DNA of 54,226 nucleotides from an uncultured Bermanella sp. (GTDB lineage: Bacteria > Pseudomonadota > Gammaproteobacteria > Pseudomonadales > Oceanobacteraceae): positions 1 through 54,226 of the forward strand of contig CAJXRF010000035.1 of the NCBI GenBank assembly GCA_913058575.1, given 5' to 3'. Shown here piece after piece: positions 9,336-19,840 of this stretch (its first letter is position 1; every line of letters starts with the position of its first letter). A program made the translations under genes and the position numbers. The notes under the pieces are model-generated. The model ran no database searches, had not been told where the DNA came from, and was given only the letters and a program-made list of their open reading frames with translations.

Positions 9336-10622
9336 TTAAGCTGTTAATTGCTCAGTTAACCAGTTGGCTGCTTCATCTTGTGACAGACTAATTTGCTCGG
9401 CGTTGTCACGCAAATCTTTAATGCTTACCTGGCCGTTAGCAATCTCATTTTCACCAAGAATAAAGGCAAAACGAGCACTGCTTTCATTGGCTTGCTTCAT
9501 TTGTTTTTTCATTTTGCCACCGCCCATGTGCATTTGCAGGCGTAAATTAGGCATTTGTTCGCGTAATTTAGCGGCTAACACCATGGCCTTATCGGCTACT
9601 TCAAGCTCTGATACTAAGTACACATCCACATAACTTAAAACATGTTCTGGCACAGCATCCATGGCTTCAAGCATTAATATAAGACGCTCGATGCCCATGG
9701 CAAAACCCACAGCTGGGGTGGCTTTACCACCCATTTGCTCAACTAAACCATCATAACGACCACCGGCACATACCGTACCTTGGGCGCCTAATTCATTCGT
9801 CACCCATTCAAAGACCGTTTTGCCGTAATAGTCTAAGCCACGAACGAGGCGTGGATTAATGACGTATTCGACCCCTACCGCATCAAGAAGTGCCCTTAAA
9901 TGACTAAAATGCTCAGCAGATTCTTCATCTATGTAATCTTGAAAATTTGGCGCATCATTTAACAATGCTTGGGTTTGGGCATTTTTACTGTCCAAGATAC
10001 GCAATGGATTAGTGGATAAACGACGTTGACTGTCTTCATCTAGCTGATCTTTGCGCTCACTTAAATAATCCACCAGCGCTGCTTTAAAATTAGCGCGAGC
10101 TTCACTGCTGCCTAAGGTATTTAACTCAAGGGTTACCTTTTCACGGATATTTAAACGCTGCCATAACTGATGAGTCATGATGATTAGCTCAGCATCAATA
10201 TCCGCACTGGCCATGCCAAAGGTTTCCACACCAATTTGATGAAACTGACGGTAACGACCTTTTTGCGGGCGCTCGTAACGAAACATTGGGCCCATGTACC
10301 ACAAGCGCTGACGTTTGTTATTGGCAATAAGCTGGTGCTCATCACAGGCACGCACACAACTGGCTGTGCCTTCAGGACGTAATGTTAAGCTGCGATCACT
10401 GCGATCGTTAAAGGTATACATTTCCTTTTCAACGATATCGGTCACTTCACCAATTGAGCGTTTAAATAAATTAGTTTGCTCAACAATGGGCATACGAATT
10501 TCTTGGTAACCAAAGCCATCTAATACGGCTTTAACCTGACCTTCCAAATAGCGCCACACCTGTGACTGACCTGGAAGTACGTCATTCATACCTGTTAATG
10601 CTTTAATTTGATCTTGTGCCAC
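9336..10622 (-). CDS. hisS: Histidyl-tRNA synthetase
   Basis: Class II aminoacyl-tRNA synthetase charging tRNA-His. It shows motif 1 near the N-terminus ([20 protein letters not shown]), motif 2 ([21 protein letters not shown]), the HisA motif [15 protein letters not shown], motif 3 ([11 protein letters not shown]) and a C-terminal anticodon-binding domain. Length 428 aa is standard. The start codon is GTG. It lies between ispG and yfgM in the conserved order. Confidence 0.98.
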   Translation of the reverse strand: MAQDQIKALTGMNDVLPGQSQVWRYLEGQVKAVLDGFGYQEIRMPIVEQTNLFKRSIGEVTDIVEKEMYTFNDRSDRSLTLRPEGTASCVRACDEHQLIANNKRQRLWYMGPMFRYERPQKGRYRQFHQIGVETFGMASADIDAELIIMTHQLWQRLNIREKVTLELNTLGSSEARANFKAALVDYLSERKDQLDEDSQRRLSTNPLRILDSKNAQTQALLNDAPNFQDYIDEESAEHFSHLRALLDAVGVEYVINPRLVRGLDYYGKTVFEWVTNELGAQGTVCAGGRYDGLVEQMGGKATPAVGFAMGIERLILMLEAMDAVPEHVLSYVDVYLVSELEVADKAMVLAAKLREQMPNLRLQMHMGGGKMKKQMKQANESSARFAFILGENEIANGQVSIKDLRDNAEQISLSQDEAANWLTEQLTA

Positions 10623-10681
10623 TTTGGTCCCTTAAACGTTTGTCCTAAACCACTACACACTTTTTCGTGTATTAACTGGGT

Positions 10682-11800
10682 TTAACTTTTAACAATAAGT
10701 GCTGCTTCACGCGCTTCTTTTTCGGCAACTTTTTTACGAATCATTTTTTCTAAATTATCTACTAGGTTGTCATTTCCTAGCTTAGAAGCCGGCGCACCGT
10801 CTTCGTACAATAAGTTATTTGGCGAGCCGCCAGTTAAGCCTAAATCGGTTTCTTTTGCTTCACCTGGGCCATTTACTACGCAACCTATCACTGAAACATC
10901 TAGTGGCGTAAGAATGTCTTCTACTCGCATTTCTAACTCGTTCATGGTTTTAACCACATCGAAATTCTGGCGCGAGCAACTTGGGCAAGCAATGAAGTTA
11001 ATGCCTTTATTTCTGAGCTTTAAACTTCTTAAAATATCAAAGCCCACTTTAATTTCATGCAATGGATCGGCGGCCAATGAGACACGCAATGTATCGCCAA
11101 TGCCATCCATTAATAACATGCCTAACCCAACAGAGCTTTTAACCGTTCCGCTTCTTAAGCCGCCTGCTTCGGTAATGCCTAAGTGCAAAGGCTGCTCGAT
11201 TTGGGAGGCGATTTTACGATAGGCCGCCACCGTCATGAAAACATCCGAGGCTTTAAGGCTTAATTTAAAGTCAGGGAAATTCAGTCGGTCTAAAATATCA
11301 ATGTGGCGCATGGCACTTTCTACTAGTGCGTCAGGTGTGGGTTCACCGTACTTTTTCTGAAGATCTTTTTCCAGGGAACCGGCGTTCACACCAATACGGA
11401 TAGGAATACCGTTATGACGAGCGGCATCTACCACTTGGCGAATACGGTCTTCACGACCAATATTTCCTGGGTTAATGCGCAAACAATCGGCACCTAACTC
11501 GGCCACTCGTAAAGCAATTTTATAATCAAAGTGAATATCGGTAACCAGCGGTACATTGACCTGTTTGCGAATTTCAGCGAAGGCTTCAGCCGCGTCCATG
11601 GAAGGCACACTCACACGGACAATATCGGCCCCCACATCTTCTAACGCTTTAATTTGCGCAACTGTCGCATCCACGTCGCAGGTTTCAGTATTGGTCATGC
11701 TTTGCACGGCAATAGGTGCATCGCCACCCACTGGCACATTGCCCACCATGATTTGGCGGGACTTACGACGAACGATGGGGGACTGACTTTGTTTATTCAT
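10682..11800 (-). CDS. ispG: 4-hydroxy-3-methylbut-2-enyl diphosphate synthase
   Basis: [4Fe-4S] enzyme of the MEP isoprenoid pathway that converts MEcPP to HMBPP. The cluster ligands are visible: [11 protein letters not shown] and, further on, [18 protein letters not shown]. The TIM-barrel N-terminus ([20 protein letters not shown]) is typical. I choose the ATG at 11800 (372 aa); the frame opens two codons earlier with TTG. Only 26 nt separate it from pilF; rodZ, which usually sits between, is missing. Confidence 0.97.
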   Translation of the reverse strand: MNKQSQSPIVRRKSRQIMVGNVPVGGDAPIAVQSMTNTETCDVDATVAQIKALEDVGADIVRVSVPSMDAAEAFAEIRKQVNVPLVTDIHFDYKIALRVAELGADCLRINPGNIGREDRIRQVVDAARHNGIPIRIGVNAGSLEKDLQKKYGEPTPDALVESAMRHIDILDRLNFPDFKLSLKASDVFMTVAAYRKIASQIEQPLHLGITEAGGLRSGTVKSSVGLGMLLMDGIGDTLRVSLAADPLHEIKVGFDILRSLKLRNKGINFIACPSCSRQNFDVVKTMNELEMRVEDILTPLDVSVIGCVVNGPGEAKETDLGLTGGSPNNLLYEDGAPASKLGNDNLVDNLEKMIRKKVAEKEAREAALIVKS

Positions 11801-11826
11801 TATCAAAACGCCAAAGGGCTATATCA

Positions 11827-12600
11827 CTACTGATGACTACTAATGAGTTTATATTCAAGCGATTTAGGAAAGCGCTTTTTTAACTTAAAGGCAAAATTGT
11901 CAGCACGGTTTTTATTTCGACTGGCCTTGGCCAAACGCCAACCCAATTTTAAACTGGCAGCACTGTGTTTTAAGTTGCCGGCTTTAAAACTATCCTCAAA
12001 ACGCTTAAACCAACGCAGCGCAATGTCTATACGCTTACGTTTAAAATAAATAGTGGCCAAATTGTAGCTCGCCACAGAGCTATCGGCATTAAGTGTCCAG
12101 GCTTTTTCGAACGCATCGATGGCTTGTGAGCTTTTATCTTGGATTAACCAACATTTTCCTAGGGCCTCATTGGCCAAGTCTCGTGCACTGTAGTTCACAT
12201 CACTGGCGGCTTTAATTAAGTAATCACAGGCTCTCTCGTCACGCTTATAAACCATTAAGTAACGACCGTAGTGATAGTTACTTGGGCTATGATCATCATC
12301 AAGGTCTAAGGCAATTTTAAATTCTTTAGCCGCTAACGGCTCTTCTCCACGCTCAAGCCAATACGTTGCCATGGCGCTGTGGGCTGACAGATTATCGGGC
12401 TCAAGTTCTAGGGCACGATCTAATTTTTGACGCGCCATGGGCATGTTGCCTTGTGTCATGTAAGCCACCCCTAATGCCACGTACGACTCAGCCGCTTTGT
12501 TGGCATCAGCTTTCTTGCTGAAGCGACTTTCGGTCACTGTCACGCAAGCACTTAAGCTAAGCGCTATGGTAAGAATGGCAATGGCTTTAAGACAGTTCAT
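11827..12600 (-). CDS. pilF: Type IV pilus biogenesis lipoprotein PilF/PilW
   Basis: Outer-membrane pilotin-type lipoprotein that supports assembly of the PilQ secretin. The signal sequence carries the lipobox SLSAC (Cys19). Tandem TPRs follow (YVALGVAYMTQGNMPMARQK, LDRALELEPDNLSAHSAMAT and later units). Length 257 aa is usual. It begins 3 nt after the rlmN stop codon, the conserved rlmN-pilF arrangement, so the two are co-transcribed. No other pilus gene is in the window. Confidence 0.93.
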   Translation of the reverse strand: MNCLKAIAILTIALSLSACVTVTESRFSKKADANKAAESYVALGVAYMTQGNMPMARQKLDRALELEPDNLSAHSAMATYWLERGEEPLAAKEFKIALDLDDDHSPSNYHYGRYLMVYKRDERACDYLIKAASDVNYSARDLANEALGKCWLIQDKSSQAIDAFEKAWTLNADSSVASYNLATIYFKRKRIDIALRWFKRFEDSFKAGNLKHSAASLKLGWRLAKASRNKNRADNFAFKLKKRFPKSLEYKLISSHQ

Positions 12601-12603
12601 TAT

Positions 12604-13740
12604 TTATTTACCGCTAACTTGCGCTGAAGCATCGGTTACTTCATGCATTTTAATATAACGTTCGCTACGACGCGTTCTGTCTTCTACTTGTCCTACTAAC
12701 TGCCCACAGGCCGCATCGATATCATCACCACGAGTAGATCGAATGGTCACGATAAACCCCTGTGAATGAAGATAATCACGGAACTTATACACACGATTAT
12801 TACTCGGACGCTCATAACCAGAGTTTGGAAATGGGTTAAACGGAATTAGGTTGATTTTACACGGTGTATTTTTCAATAAAGCAGCCAATTGCTCTGCGTG
12901 CTCCATCTCATCATTCACCATATTCATCATGGTGTATTCAACGGTTAGTTTACGACGGTCTGGCAATGAGGCCATGTAATGATCACAGGCTGCCAGTAAT
13001 TCTTTAATAGGATACTTTTTATTGATAGGCACTAACTGATCACGCAAAGCATCGTTAGGAGCATGCAATGATACGGCCAGTGAAACATCACTGACTTCGG
13101 CCAATTTATATAAATTAGGCACAACACCTGAAGTACTTAACGTAACGCGTCGCTTAGAAATACCGTAGCTGTGATCGTTCATCATCAGGTCCATGGCGTC
13201 GACCACGTTGTCAAAGTTTAACAGTGGCTCGCCCATGCCCATCATCACCACGTTGGTGATTTTACGTTCACGTTTTTCACCGGGCTTATCAAAACTTTTT
13301 GCCGCCACATACACTTGGCCAATTATTTCAGCCACAGATAAATCACGGTTAAAGCCTTGTTTGCCTGTGGAACAAAAGCTGCAATCTAGCGCACAGCCAA
13401 TTTGTGACGATACACACAAAGTGCCTCTATCCCCTTCAGGGATATAAACGGTTTCGATGCTCGATCCGCCAGGAATCTTCATCACCCATTTTTGGGTGCC
13501 GTCTTTAGAAACTTTATGGTAAGTAATTTCTGGATATTCTACGCAAGCCACTTCTTTTAGCTTCTCACGCATCACTTTGCTGACGTTAGACATGTCATCA
13601 AAGTCTTCAAGGCCCACTTGGTGGATCCATTTCAATAGCTGTTGAGCGCGAAAGGGTTTTTCGCCCATTTCAACAAAAAAGTTTGCCATCTTTTTCGGGC
13701 TTAAGCCCAATAGATTTACCTTTTTTGAATCGTTACTCAT
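12604..13740 (-). CDS. rlmN: Dual-specificity 23S rRNA/tRNA adenine-C2 methyltransferase
   Basis: Radical-SAM enzyme that methylates A2503 of 23S rRNA and A37 of some tRNAs. The radical-SAM cluster motif is CALDCSFC (CxxxCxxC), and the C-terminal catalytic Cys sits in DAACGQLVG. The GMGEPLLN block and the N-terminal helical domain ([23 protein letters not shown]) are family-typical. Length 378 aa is normal. The gene lies between ndk and pilF, as in many gammaproteobacteria. Confidence 0.98.
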   Translation of the reverse strand: MSNDSKKVNLLGLSPKKMANFFVEMGEKPFRAQQLLKWIHQVGLEDFDDMSNVSKVMREKLKEVACVEYPEITYHKVSKDGTQKWVMKIPGGSSIETVYIPEGDRGTLCVSSQIGCALDCSFCSTGKQGFNRDLSVAEIIGQVYVAAKSFDKPGEKRERKITNVVMMGMGEPLLNFDNVVDAMDLMMNDHSYGISKRRVTLSTSGVVPNLYKLAEVSDVSLAVSLHAPNDALRDQLVPINKKYPIKELLAACDHYMASLPDRRKLTVEYTMMNMVNDEMEHAEQLAALLKNTPCKINLIPFNPFPNSGYERPSNNRVYKFRDYLHSQGFIVTIRSTRGDDIDAACGQLVGQVEDRTRRSERYIKMHEVTDASAQVSGK

Positions 13741-13907
13741 GAAAACACCTATTAAAACTTCAGATTCTTAAATACGGAAAAAGGGCGGTCGCAAAAGGAA
13801 GTCCATTTGCCTACTCGCCCTCTTCAATACCATAACTTAATGGTATGTTGAGTTTTCACTAAGACGCAAACCTAGGCTTGCGCTTATGAAAATTCATTTG
13901 CTCACGA

Positions 13908-14333
13908 TTAACGTGGGCAGATTTCTTCGTCTTTGAAGAAGTAGCTTACTTCACGGGCAGCAGATTCAGCAGAATCAGAACCGTGAACAGCGTTAGCATC
14001 GATGCTTTCAGCGAAATCAGCACGGATAGTGCCAGCAGCGGCTTCTTTAGGGTTAGTAGCACCCATTAGGTCGCGGTGCTTAAGGATAGCGCCTTCGCCT
14101 TCAAGAACTTGAATCATAACAGGACCAGAAGTCATGAAACCAACTAGGTCTTTGTAGAAAGGACGCTCAGCGTGCTCAGCGTAAAAACCGCCAGCTAGTT
14201 CGTCAGAAAGGTGAACCATTTTAGAAGCAATAACCTGTAGGCCCGCTTCTTCGAAACGGCTGTAGATTTTACCGATTACATTTTTAGCAACTGCGTCAGG
14301 CTTGATGATAGATAGTGCGCGTTCTACGGCCAT
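13908..14333 (-). CDS. ndk: Nucleoside diphosphate kinase
   Basis: Transfers the gamma phosphate between nucleoside triphosphates and diphosphates through a phospho-His. The active-site segment is [16 protein letters not shown] (His about 117), and the N-terminus [16 protein letters not shown] is canonical. 141 aa is the usual length. It lies 167 nt upstream of rlmN. In related genomes ndk follows the isc operon; here fadD genes and the accessory cluster intervene. Confidence 0.98.
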   Translation of the reverse strand: MAVERALSIIKPDAVAKNVIGKIYSRFEEAGLQVIASKMVHLSDELAGGFYAEHAERPFYKDLVGFMTSGPVMIQVLEGEGAILKHRDLMGATNPKEAAAGTIRADFAESIDANAVHGSDSAESAAREVSYFFKDEEICPR

Positions 14334-14513
14334 GGTACTTATCCTTTAAAGGTGGTTAATTATTGATGTGTAAAAAAGAGCGCAGATTATACGGCATTTG
14401 CGCAAAATAGCCACTGGTTGTTTTTTAGCCACACATAGATATTTATACATGGCTAAACCTATATTTCAGCCTTGGTATTTAAACCTAATAGCCTCCCACA
14501 AACCCGCTCTAGA

Positions 14514-14954
14514 TTAGGCTACACAGCCCTTCGCCACAGATTGAATACGCTGAACCATAGAGCGCAAGCCATTGCCACGGGTTGGGGATAAGTGTTTTAG
14601 AAGGTCAAGCTGCTCAAAAAAGTTCTCCATATCAAAAGCCAGCACATCTGATGGGGTTTTATTGTTATAAGCGGCCATGACCACCGCTAATAGGCCAGAC
14701 ACAATAAAAGCATCGCTGGCCACTTCAAAATAGAGCTTACCACCTTCTTGATGAGGCTCTATCCACACTTGGCTTTGGCAACCTGCAATAAGGCGCTCAG
14801 AAGTCTTTAGGGCTTCGTCCATGGCGGGCAACTGCTTACCTAGGTCGATGATGTACTTGTAACGCTCTTCCCAGTTGTCAAAAAAGCCAAGGGTATCTAG
14901 GATATCTTCTGTGGTGATTTTACTGCCAAATGGGCTCTGGGTGGGGTTGCTCAT
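14514..14954 (-). CDS. sufE: SufE-type cysteine desulfuration protein
   Basis: Accepts persulfide sulfur from SufS and passes it to the SufBCD scaffold. The active Cys lies in RLIAGCQSQVW, the SufE/CsdE signature, with the DFSGNSD-like region replaced by EVASDAFIVSGLLAVV, the usual core. The C-terminal LSPTRGNGLRSMV is also family-typical. I use the ATG at 14954 (146 aa); a GTG two codons upstream opens the frame. It is 17 kb from the suf operon that it presumably serves. CsdE is an alternative name because sequence alone does not separate the two. Confidence 0.9.
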   Translation of the reverse strand: MSNPTQSPFGSKITTEDILDTLGFFDNWEERYKYIIDLGKQLPAMDEALKTSERLIAGCQSQVWIEPHQEGGKLYFEVASDAFIVSGLLAVVMAAYNNKTPSDVLAFDMENFFEQLDLLKHLSPTRGNGLRSMVQRIQSVAKGCVA

Positions 14955-15090
14955 AATCACTGCTCGTATTCGGGCGCTTTAAAAAGTAATGGCGGCATTG
15001 TACGGGCTAGGAAAGAACTCAGCAATGTGCTTCATAGACAGCACAGAACTCAATACAAGTTTGCCCCCTAAAAGTTTAAAACAGCCAGAA

Positions 15091-15132
15091 ACGCAAAAGC
15101 CCCCAAGCTTGCACTTGAGGGCTTTTGCGTTA
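15091..15132 (-). terminator. Terminator downstream of the first fadD
   Basis: Long inverted repeat: AACGCAAAAGCCC (15091-15103) pairs with 15120-15132, and inner CAAG/CTTG add four pairs. It sits 16 nt after the fadD stop codon and separates it from sufE. Confidence 0.9.
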
Positions 15133-15148
15133 AATCATACAAAGCTAA

Positions 15149-16873
15149 TTAAGCGGCCTTAGCGGCGTTTTTTTTTGCTTCTTCTTCATCTTTAAGTTCA
15201 CGACGAAGAATCTTACCTACTGGGGTCATAGGTAATTCATCACGGAACTCAACGTGGCGAGGTATTTTGTAGCCAGTTAGGTTTTCACGACAGAAAGCTT
15301 TCACTTCATCTACAGTAAGCTGTGCATTTTGCGTAACAATAAACAGTTTCACCGCTTCACCGGTCTTGTCATCTTCCACACCGATTACCGCGCAGTTTTC
15401 AACGTCAGGATGTTCAGCTACTACGCCTTCAATTTCGTTAGGGAACACATTAAAGCCAGAAACTATGATCATGTCTTTAATACGGTCAACAACGTGTACA
15501 AAACCGTCTTCATCAATAATGGCTACATCACCGGTACGGAACCATTTACCGTCTTCGGTGAAAGCATCTTTAGAAGCATCAGGACGCTTCCAATAGCCTT
15601 TCATGACTTGCGGGCCTTGAACGCATAATTCACCGCGCTCCCCTTGGGCCACTTCGTTGCCTTGATCATCGATACACTTAAGCGCGGTGCCCGGTACAGC
15701 CTGACCCACAGAGCCCATACGCTCTAAACCACCACCTGGGTTAGCGGTTACGGCTGGAGAGCACTCGGTCAAGCCGTAGGCTTCTGAGATACCCACACCG
15801 GTGATTTCTTTCCAGCGCTTGGCAGTGTCATCTAACAATGCCGTGCCGCCTGAGATGGTAAAGGTTAGTTTACTGAAGTCTAATTCTTTAAAGCGAGGAC
15901 TGGCCATAAGTGACACAAAAAGAGTATTCAAACCCACAAAAGTAGATAACTTCCATGGCTTCATAAATTTAATAAAGGTTTCGGTATCACGCGGGTTGGC
16001 TATCAGAATACTGTGCGAGCCTTGCTCGAAAAACGTCATTAAATGAGCTGTAAAAGCGTAGATATGATAAAGCGGCAACGGTGCCACAATCACTGCTTGA
16101 TCAAGGCCTTTTAATGGAACGCCTTTATCATCCACCTGCGACATAACCAGTTTATTTTGCATCATATTAGCTACAAGGTTGCGGTTCGTTAGCTCTGCGC
16201 CTTTGGCCACACCCGTGGTGCCACCGGTGTATTGCAAAATAATAGTGTCATTAGGGTCTTTCATGTAGTTCGCTTGGAAACCCTTACCGGCCCCCATTTT
16301 AAGGGCTTTACGGAAAGACACCGCTTTTGGTAAAGAGTAGCTAGGCACCATTTTTTTCACATGCTTAGCGGCGAAATTAATCAGAACACGCTTGGCCGGG
16401 GGCAACATATCAGCAAGACTTGTCACAATAACCGTTTCGATGCTGGTGTTATCCACTACATTTTGTACAGAGCGTGCAAACACATCCATACACACCAATA
16501 CTTTTGCTTCTGAATCATTAAATTGATGCAGCATTTCACGTTCTGTATATAGCGGATTGGTATTGGTAACACGAAAACCACAACGCAACGCGCCATACAT
16601 GGCAATAGGGTATTGAAGTACGTTAGGCATTTGAATGGCAATGGTATCGCCACGCTTTAAATTCGTATTGTTTTGAAGGTAGTTAGCAAATGCAGCGCTG
16701 TATTGATCTATTTCAGCGTAGGTTAGGGTTTTACCGATACTGGTAAATGCAGGCAGATCACCATACTTTTTAAAAGAGGATTCGATCACCTCTACAGCTG
16801 CTTGATACTGGTCTAAATCGATTTCATCCGATACGCCAGGTGCTCGTTTACCATCCCAATATGATGCTTCCAT
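15149..16873 (-). CDS. fadD: Long-chain fatty-acid-CoA ligase (copy 1)
   Basis: Activates fatty acids to acyl-CoA through an acyl-AMP intermediate. It has the P-loop ILQYTGGTTGVAKGAELTNR, the GYGLTEC-type motif (EAYGLTECSP) and the GWFRTGDVAIIDEDGFVHVVDR-type block. PVGKILRRELKDEE at the C-terminus carries the catalytic Lys. I start at the second of two adjacent ATGs (16873, 574 aa) because GGAGG lies exactly 5 nt upstream, the same spacing as in its paralogue at 29918-31639. The two proteins are closely similar along their length. Conserved upstream DNA suggests shared control. It could supply acyl-CoA to the cluster next to it, but may simply serve beta-oxidation. Confidence 0.95.
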   Translation of the reverse strand: MEASYWDGKRAPGVSDEIDLDQYQAAVEVIESSFKKYGDLPAFTSIGKTLTYAEIDQYSAAFANYLQNNTNLKRGDTIAIQMPNVLQYPIAMYGALRCGFRVTNTNPLYTEREMLHQFNDSEAKVLVCMDVFARSVQNVVDNTSIETVIVTSLADMLPPAKRVLINFAAKHVKKMVPSYSLPKAVSFRKALKMGAGKGFQANYMKDPNDTIILQYTGGTTGVAKGAELTNRNLVANMMQNKLVMSQVDDKGVPLKGLDQAVIVAPLPLYHIYAFTAHLMTFFEQGSHSILIANPRDTETFIKFMKPWKLSTFVGLNTLFVSLMASPRFKELDFSKLTFTISGGTALLDDTAKRWKEITGVGISEAYGLTECSPAVTANPGGGLERMGSVGQAVPGTALKCIDDQGNEVAQGERGELCVQGPQVMKGYWKRPDASKDAFTEDGKWFRTGDVAIIDEDGFVHVVDRIKDMIIVSGFNVFPNEIEGVVAEHPDVENCAVIGVEDDKTGEAVKLFIVTQNAQLTVDEVKAFCRENLTGYKIPRHVEFRDELPMTPVGKILRRELKDEEEAKKNAAKAA

Positions 16874-16975
16874 CATGACCTCCAATTTAGAAGAGAGTGA
16901 ACAACAAGCTAAGGTGGATTTCACAAGCATCTAATTTGTCATCAAAAAATGACTTATCAGCCAATGATTCACCGT

Positions 16976-17054
16976 AACTTTATTTTTATTATTAAATGTG
17001 GCGTAAGACTATGACGCATGTTTACCAGAATAAGAAGTAGCAATTTATGACAAA
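16976..17054 (-). promoter_or_regulatory. Conserved upstream region of fadD copy 1
   Basis: Two blocks recur in front of the other fadD at matching distance: an A/T block (16976-16996) about 103 bp before the ATG, and a distal block (17027-17054) which on the minus strand contains TTTGTCA, then ACTTCTTATT. The distal block has TTGTCA and TATTCT separated by 15 nt, a possible but short-spaced promoter. The regulator is unidentified. Confidence 0.5.
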
Positions 17055-17370
17055 CTATTGACTTATTTTTATCAAATCTAGCAAACCCACACCTACTTGA
17101 TACTTGCGTATTAGACTATCCTTAATCTTGAGCGTTACATGAGAATTAACCTACTTGGTATTGGTTAATTTCAGACAACTTAAATTTTATAAAAAATATT
17201 GAAAACTTAAAAAATTCAATCCACTGCCATGCTTTTGAAAAATAACCCTTCATATTGTAAGTAATAAAGAGCTCTTTAAAACCCATATATTTAGTGATGA
17301 CTACGAATGAAAAATCACCCAGCCTATAATTTTTAATGCACTAAAGATAAGCGATGCTGTAATTTTTGGT

Positions 17371-17408
17371 GCGATGTAAAAAAATTATTAGTGGACATCG
17401 CTTTTTTT
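17371..17408 (+). terminator. Plus-strand terminator-like hairpin without an obvious gene
   Basis: GCGATGT (17371-17377) pairs with ACATCGC (17395-17401), followed by seven T. It reads as an intrinsic terminator on the plus strand. Upstream (16931-17370) I find only ORFs of 9-11 codons, so either a small RNA ends here or it is a relic. The remaining DNA of the 16874-17534 gap is A/T-rich and otherwise blank. Confidence 0.5.
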
Positions 17409-17534
17409 ATTTTATTAAAGCTCATAAAACAACCATCAAAAGCCGCCTTACCAAATTTAAGATCCAGCCTGGTAAAGATGAAGTGATAAAACGGTTCATA
17501 ATTATCACTCAATATCACAAATTAAAGAGTTTGA

Positions 17535-18989
17535 TCATGAGAAATGATGATCCTCAAAGCGGAAGTTTTTAGTCCAGCGCAGATAAGTAAAACTAAACCC
17601 CGGGAACATAGCCACCACGTGGCCACTTTTACTCTGATACCAACTATTACAGCCGCCAGATTTCCACACGGTTTTAGCCATCTCTTTATGTAAGCGTTGC
17701 GTATAACGATTCTCAGCATCGGCTTTTACTTCAACTGCATTTTTATTGCCAGCGAGAGATTTAATGCAGGAAATGATGTAATTCATCTGCGCTTCAATTA
17801 CAACAATGGCAGATGTATGGCCAATACCCGTATTCGGGCCAGTGACAATAAACAGGTTTGGAAAACCCGGTGCGCTCGTGCCTAAATAAGCACGAGGGTA
17901 CTCTTTCCAAAACTCGAGCAATGATTTTTGTTCACGGCCTATTACGGGAAATGAAATGGCGCCATGGGAACCCTTGTAACCGGTGGAATATATAATTAAG
18001 TCTAATTCTAATTTTTCACCGCTTTGAGTAATAATACCCGTTTCAGTAATTTCCTTAATGCCGCTATCCCTATCGTGTAGCGAAACATTATCGCGGCATA
18101 ATGCTGGGTAAAACGTGTCAGACAGAATAATTCGTTTACAACCTATGGTATAACTCGGTGTAACTTTATTTCTCAGATTAGGGTCTGGTATTTGTTTTTT
18201 GATATGTTTAAGTGCTTTATTTTGCGCAGTTAGCTTAAGCATTCTTTCTGAATATTTAAAACCGATAACACGGCTTTCAAGACTCCAGTAAATAACTTTT
18301 CTAAGGGCTTTGTTCAATACTTTATTTTTAAGTAGTTTACGTTGCCACGACTTAAATACGTAATCCGGACGAGGCAAAACCCAGTGGGGGGTACGCTGAA
18401 AAACGTGTAATTCCTTAACGTCTTTTGCTATGGCTGGAATAACCTGTGCCGCACTGGCACCGCTGCCAATAATGGCCACTCGTTTTGTGCTGTAATCGTA
18501 CTCTTGGTCCCAATTATTTGTATGAAATGACTTACCTTTAAAGGTACTCTTGCCCTTAAAGTTGGGAACCACAGGAGTACTTAATGGCCCCGAGGCATTA
18601 ATCAAAAATCTGGCGCCAATAGCTTGCTGCCCCTGCACATACACCTGCCATAATTTATCTTCTTCATGCCACTCAACTCGATTTACATTGGCATTAGTTT
18701 GGGTTTTGTTACGCAAACCATTTTTATCAATTACATATTGAGTATAGGCCTCTAATTCATCTTGCTGAACAAACATCTGAGACCAATCGTACTGCTCGGA
18801 TTCGATGGAGTATAAAGGAGATTGCACATCAACCGCTGCACCTGGATAGATGTTTTGGCACCAGGTTCCGCCCATGAAATCTCGACGCTCTAAAATCAAA
18901 AAGTTCTCGATGCCATTTTCTTTAAGTTTTAATGCTGCACATTGACCACCAAATCCACTTCCGATAATGATGGCTTGATAAGTTTTCAT
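17535..18989 (-). CDS. Baeyer-Villiger-type flavin monooxygenase
   Basis: FAD- and NADPH-dependent class B monooxygenase of 484 aa. It has an N-terminal FAD Rossmann motif (GSGFGG, 10-15), the GTWCQNIYPGAAVD block typical of BVMOs, the fingerprint FxGxxxHxxxW at 150-160, and a second Rossmann motif (GSGASA, 175-180). Such enzymes insert oxygen next to a carbonyl or oxidise N or S. It is on the same strand as the desaturase operon but separated by the oppositely oriented HIT gene, so it has its own promoter. A role in oxidising the cluster's lipid product is an inference; it could also be a general ketone monooxygenase. Confidence 0.88.
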   Translation of the reverse strand: MKTYQAIIIGSGFGGQCAALKLKENGIENFLILERRDFMGGTWCQNIYPGAAVDVQSPLYSIESEQYDWSQMFVQQDELEAYTQYVIDKNGLRNKTQTNANVNRVEWHEEDKLWQVYVQGQQAIGARFLINASGPLSTPVVPNFKGKSTFKGKSFHTNNWDQEYDYSTKRVAIIGSGASAAQVIPAIAKDVKELHVFQRTPHWVLPRPDYVFKSWQRKLLKNKVLNKALRKVIYWSLESRVIGFKYSERMLKLTAQNKALKHIKKQIPDPNLRNKVTPSYTIGCKRIILSDTFYPALCRDNVSLHDRDSGIKEITETGIITQSGEKLELDLIIYSTGYKGSHGAISFPVIGREQKSLLEFWKEYPRAYLGTSAPGFPNLFIVTGPNTGIGHTSAIVVIEAQMNYIISCIKSLAGNKNAVEVKADAENRYTQRLHKEMAKTVWKSGGCNSWYQSKSGHVVAMFPGFSFTYLRWTKNFRFEDHHFS

Positions 18990-19337
18990 ATAATTTAAAG
19001 TACTCCTATATTAGCTCATTTAATTCTCAGTTATACCTAATACGCCCACAAACACGTTACTGCTGGTGACGCTATGGTCAAACATCTACAATGTATGAAA
19101 ATAAAATTTGTGATTTCGCCAACACCAACATCAAAATTTAAAAACGATTCACCTTTTAGACTGGTGACTATTAATAACAAAATAGTTGATAATCAAAGAT
19201 CTATTGTAAAAATACATATACACTAAATGCTTTCTTACCCTAGATAATTAAAGTATAAGAAATCACAACTTTAGTCGTAACCAAATACATGACAATATAA
19301 TATTCAACAACAAAAATATAAAAAGAGATCAAACATC

Positions 19338-19820
19338 ATGAAGCCTTGTCTATTTTGCAATATCATTAATGAGAAGGAAGCAGCCATTAAAGTTTATGAA
19401 GACAATTATTGCCTTGCCTTCATGGACATATTTCCCATTAGCGATGGTCATGTATTGCTAATCCCTAAACCTCATAGCGAAAAGCTGGATGATCAAGACA
19501 AAAACCTTCAAATGCATCTGTATTTAACCGCAAATGAAATCATTGCAGCACAACGAAAGTCAGGCTTTGGCAAGAATGGCACACACTTTCTGATTAATGA
19601 TGGAATAGACACCAATCAGCATATTCAACATGTACACATCCATCTAATACCAAGAAAGAAAAAAGATAATCTTAATTTTGCTTACAAAATATTTATGCAT
19701 TTTAGTGGTCTATTTGGTTTTCGCTCTAAGGCAGATAAGTTAGAGAGTATTGCCAGTCAAATCAGAAAAAATATGACCTCCACGATTTCCGACTCGCCAT
19801 TATTAAAGAAAGTTAGCTAA
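19338..19820 (+). CDS. HIT-family nucleotide hydrolase
   Basis: A 160-residue histidine-triad protein: the triad is HVHIHLIPR, and the N-terminal CLFCNI and DIFPISDGHVLLIPK segments are typical. HIT enzymes hydrolyse or transfer nucleotidyl groups, for example AMP from adenylated compounds. It is divergent from the flavin monooxygenase (348 bp apart) and converges with the ferredoxin reductase (20 nt apart, no terminator seen). The C-terminal 50 residues beyond the core are not recognisable. One idea is hydrolysis of stray acyl-AMP from the FadD proteins, but this is only inference. The 18990-19337 gap presumably holds both promoters; I could not place them. Confidence 0.87.
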   Translation: MKPCLFCNIINEKEAAIKVYEDNYCLAFMDIFPISDGHVLLIPKPHSEKLDDQDKNLQMHLYLTANEIIAAQRKSGFGKNGTHFLINDGIDTNQHIQHVHIHLIPRKKKDNLNFAYKIFMHFSGLFGFRSKADKLESIASQIRKNMTSTISDSPLLKKVS

Positions 19821-19840
19821 TTTAATGAGTGCAGATTAAA

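Noticed and set aside
15329-15628. ORFs antisense to the fadD genes (also at 30176-30394)
   Set aside because: They mirror conserved fadD codons in both copies and have no ribosome sites; they are shadows.
17333-17572. Overlapping ORFs of 60-68 codons on both strands downstream of the flavin monooxygenase
   Set aside because: No ribosome site, opposing frames over the same DNA, a TTG-only start for one, and a terminator hairpin inside.
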